A stretch of DNA of 64,000 bases from a delta proteobacterium NaphS2 (GTDB lineage Bacteria > Desulfobacterota > DSM-4660 > Desulfatiglandales > Desulfatiglandaceae): NCBI GenBank assembly GCA_000179315.1, contig ADZZ01000698.1, forward strand, positions 1 through 64,000, in the 5' to 3' direction. A model generated the notes under the pieces. The model had not been told where the DNA came from and did no database searches. It saw only the letters and a list, made by a program, of their open reading frames with translations. Shown here in pieces: positions 62,068 to 64,000 of the stretch. The position numbers and the translations under genes are program-made. Numbering within the stretch: position 1 is the stretch's first letter; the number at the start of each line of letters is the position of its first letter.

Positions 62068-63270
62068 ATGCCTGACGAAATCGACATTTTAAAACAAAGC
62101 GTAAAGGGATTTAAGGCGGCTGCGGTGGCCGCCGGTCTCAAAAAAGGGGGCGCGCCCGATATGGCTCTGATTGTCTCTGAAAAAGAGGCGTCAGCGGCAG
62201 GGGTGTTTACCACCAACAAGGTGAAGGCCGCTCCCGTCCTCGTAACCCGAAAGCACATGAAAGGCGGCACTGCCCGTGCCATCATCGCCAACGCCGGATG
62301 CGCCAATGCCTGCACGGGAGACCCCGGTCTCGCGGACGCCCATCGCACCGCCGAACTGGTTGGGGAGGTACTCGGAATAGAACCCCGACGTGTCCTGGTG
62401 GCATCCACCGGCGTTATCGGCCAGCGGTTGGATATGGGCAAGGTGGAACCGGCCATTTTGAACCTGAAGGAAGCCCTGATACCGGAAGGCATCCCTTTGG
62501 CTGCCAAAGCCATCATGACCACGGACTCATTGTCCAAAATCAGCAGTTTCGACGGCCTGGCCGACGACCGGTCCTACCGCATTACAGGAATTGCCAAAGG
62601 GGCCGGCATGATCATGCCGAACATGGCCACCATGCTTTGCTTTATCCTCTCCGATATTCAAGTCCCACCGGAACCATTGCAGGAGATGCTCTCGGCTGCC
62701 GCTGAAAAGACCTTCAACCGGATCAGCGTGGACGGGGATACCAGCACCAATGACATGGTCTTGATGATGGCCAACGGCATGGCCGGCAACACGGCCCTCA
62801 TCGGGGAAGACCGGAAACTGTTCCAAGAAGGATTGACCGGCGTCATGGAGAACCTGGCTCGCATGATCGTCAAAGACGGCGAAGGGGCCACGAAACTGGT
62901 GGACGTGATCATCAACAATGCCGCTTCCGGCGAAGATGCGTTGAAAGCCGCCAGGACCGTGGCCAATTCCAGTCTTGTGAAAACCGCTTTTTACGGGCAG
63001 GATCCCAACTGGGGAAGAATCCTGGCGGCCCTTGGCCGGGCGGATATTGAAATGCATGAATCACAAATTGATATTCGGATCGACGATGTGCAAATTGTAT
63101 CCGGCGGACTTGGTTGTGGGATGGAAGCTGAAAAGCAAGCCGCTCAAATCATGACAAAGGATGAATTTGTATTGAGCGTGGACCTCCATCAGGGCAACTT
63201 CCGCGACCACGTTGTCACCAGCGATCTGACCCACGAATACATCGACATCAACGCCGACTATCGGACCTGA
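62068..63270 (+). CDS. argJ: Bifunctional glutamate N-acetyltransferase/ornithine acetyltransferase ArgJ
   Basis: A 400-residue ArgJ of the arginine pathway. The self-cleavage site is intact: KGAGMIMPNMATML with Thr as new N-terminus (about residue 189). The SVDGDTSTND and PNWGRI segments are family marks. It recycles the acetyl group from N-acetylornithine to glutamate. GAGGGG ribosome site; secA is 17 bp upstream. Confidence 0.95.
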   Translation: MPDEIDILKQSVKGFKAAAVAAGLKKGGAPDMALIVSEKEASAAGVFTTNKVKAAPVLVTRKHMKGGTARAIIANAGCANACTGDPGLADAHRTAELVGEVLGIEPRRVLVASTGVIGQRLDMGKVEPAILNLKEALIPEGIPLAAKAIMTTDSLSKISSFDGLADDRSYRITGIAKGAGMIMPNMATMLCFILSDIQVPPEPLQEMLSAAAEKTFNRISVDGDTSTNDMVLMMANGMAGNTALIGEDRKLFQEGLTGVMENLARMIVKDGEGATKLVDVIINNAASGEDALKAARTVANSSLVKTAFYGQDPNWGRILAALGRADIEMHESQIDIRIDDVQIVSGGLGCGMEAEKQAAQIMTKDEFVLSVDLHQGNFRDHVVTSDLTHEYIDINADYRT

Positions 63271-63290
63271 TTCGACACCAGGGAGGCACC

Positions 63291-64000
63291 ATGTTTGCAG
63301 TGATCATGTGCGGTGGTTCCGGAACCCGTTTCTGGCCCGCAAGCAGAAGGCAGAGACCGAAACAATTTCTGAACATTACAGGTGAAGGCCCCATGGTGGT
63401 GGACACCTGCGATCGGCTCGAACCGTTAATCGCCGATGACAACGTTATTCTCATCCTCGGCAGAGAACATCAGGCGGAAGCCGGAACGCTTTTTGAGGGA
63501 CGGAAGGTTCACATCCTGGCGGAACCTGTGGGCAGGAATACGGCCCCATGCATGGGGCTGGGGGCACTTTATGCAAGGCATCTGGGCTCTGAAGCGCCGG
63601 TGGCGTTCCTGCCAGCGGACCATTACATCAGAAGACCCCAGGTGTTTTTGAAGGATCTTGAAGTTGCCGGAAAACTGGCCGCCAAAGGCGGCATCATCAC
63701 CCTGGGAATCGTCCCCACACGTCCGGAAACCGGATACGGGTACATTCAAACATCGCCCAATACGGACGGCCTGGATTCTTCACCCGCTTTCCGCGTGTCG
63801 GCTTTCGTTGAAAAACCGGATATCCACAAGGCACACGCGTATCTTAAAAGCGGCGACTACTACTGGAACGCCGGAATATTCGTGGCCACACCGGAAACCA
63901 TCCTTACGGAAATCCAGAAACAACTGCCCGATCTCCATGCAGCACTGGGACAGATCGCCAAAGCCTTGGGCACGGATCGTTTTGAGCGGGAATTTGCAAG
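63291..64000 (+). CDS. Mannose-1-phosphate guanylyltransferase (5' part, cut by window end)
   Basis: 237 codons from the ATG at 63291 with GGGAGG 4 nt upstream. The nucleotidyltransferase start FAVIMCGGSGTRFWPASRR contains the GGxGxRxxP loop; PADHYI, FVEKPD and YYWNAGIF complete the family pattern. The gene runs off the right edge, so the C-terminal end (and any PMI domain) is not visible. Makes GDP-mannose. Confidence 0.92.
   Translation, partial: MFAVIMCGGSGTRFWPASRRQRPKQFLNITGEGPMVVDTCDRLEPLIADDNVILILGREHQAEAGTLFEGRKVHILAEPVGRNTAPCMGLGALYARHLGSEAPVAFLPADHYIRRPQVFLKDLEVAGKLAAKGGIITLGIVPTRPETGYGYIQTSPNTDGLDSSPAFRVSAFVEKPDIHKAHAYLKSGDYYWNAGIFVATPETILTEIQKQLPDLHAALGQIAKALGTDRFEREFA

Overview
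The window reads as a chromosomal segment of a Gram-negative bacterium, most likely a member of the Desulfobacterota (sulfate-reducer-like deltaproteobacteria). This is inferred from gene style: a SulP permease beside a cytidylate-kinase-like/receiver fusion, many small stand-alone receiver proteins, ferredoxin-nitroreductase and ADP-forming acyl-CoA synthetase genes, periplasmic Spy/ZraP-like proteins and a moderate GC content. No rRNA, tRNA or CRISPR array was recognised, so the assignment is by flavour and not by marker.

Layout. 1-11.1 kb: a SulP anion transporter, a compact phosphorelay block (CMK-like/receiver fusion, membrane histidine kinase, receiver, degenerate kinase, receiver), the TrkA/TrkH potassium system and a PEP-synthase-N-like protein, all on the + strand. 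11.2-15.7 kb: a ZraP/Spy-like periplasmic gene with a sigma-54 promoter and several inverted repeats, a CBS-domain protein, a glutamine amidotransferase, a cysteine-rich protein, recO, and decayed gene fragments including a ghost of the recO 3' end. 15.8-20.2 kb: housekeeping genes (acyl-CoA synthetase beta subunit, ferredoxin-nitroreductase, gpmI, hflX). 20.4-26.9 kb: a 2050-residue secreted NHL/RHS (YD-repeat) protein with a short unique C-terminal tip and a small membrane protein behind it. 27.5-35.7 kb: a mixed set (EamA transporter, acyl-CoA synthetase ghost, PEBP protein, MscS, metallo-beta-lactamase fold, DnaJ-like, radical SAM, PlsC, DsbA family).

35.8-51.9 kb: one tightly packed minus-strand operon encoding a complete BREX type 1 phage-defence system in canonical order (brxA-brxB-brxC-pglX-pglZ-brxL). 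It has two extra insertions: a small HEPN-like gene between brxC and pglX, and a translationally coupled AAA ATPase + DUF4276 (TOPRIM-like) pair between pglX and pglZ. The pair has the architecture of ATPase/TOPRIM anti-phage systems such as PARIS and OLD and is the best candidate for an under-described system here. A single TTGACA/TAAATT promoter precedes brxA, and all intergenic gaps are 13 bp or less.

51.9-64 kb: a cation-efflux transporter that appears to start on ATA, an old-yellow-enzyme-type flavin oxidoreductase, a J-domain/DUF1232 protein, an RmlD-like reductase, a TPR-like protein, a tiny lipoprotein, an M23 peptidase, secA, argJ and the 5' part of a mannose-1-phosphate guanylyltransferase cut by the window end.
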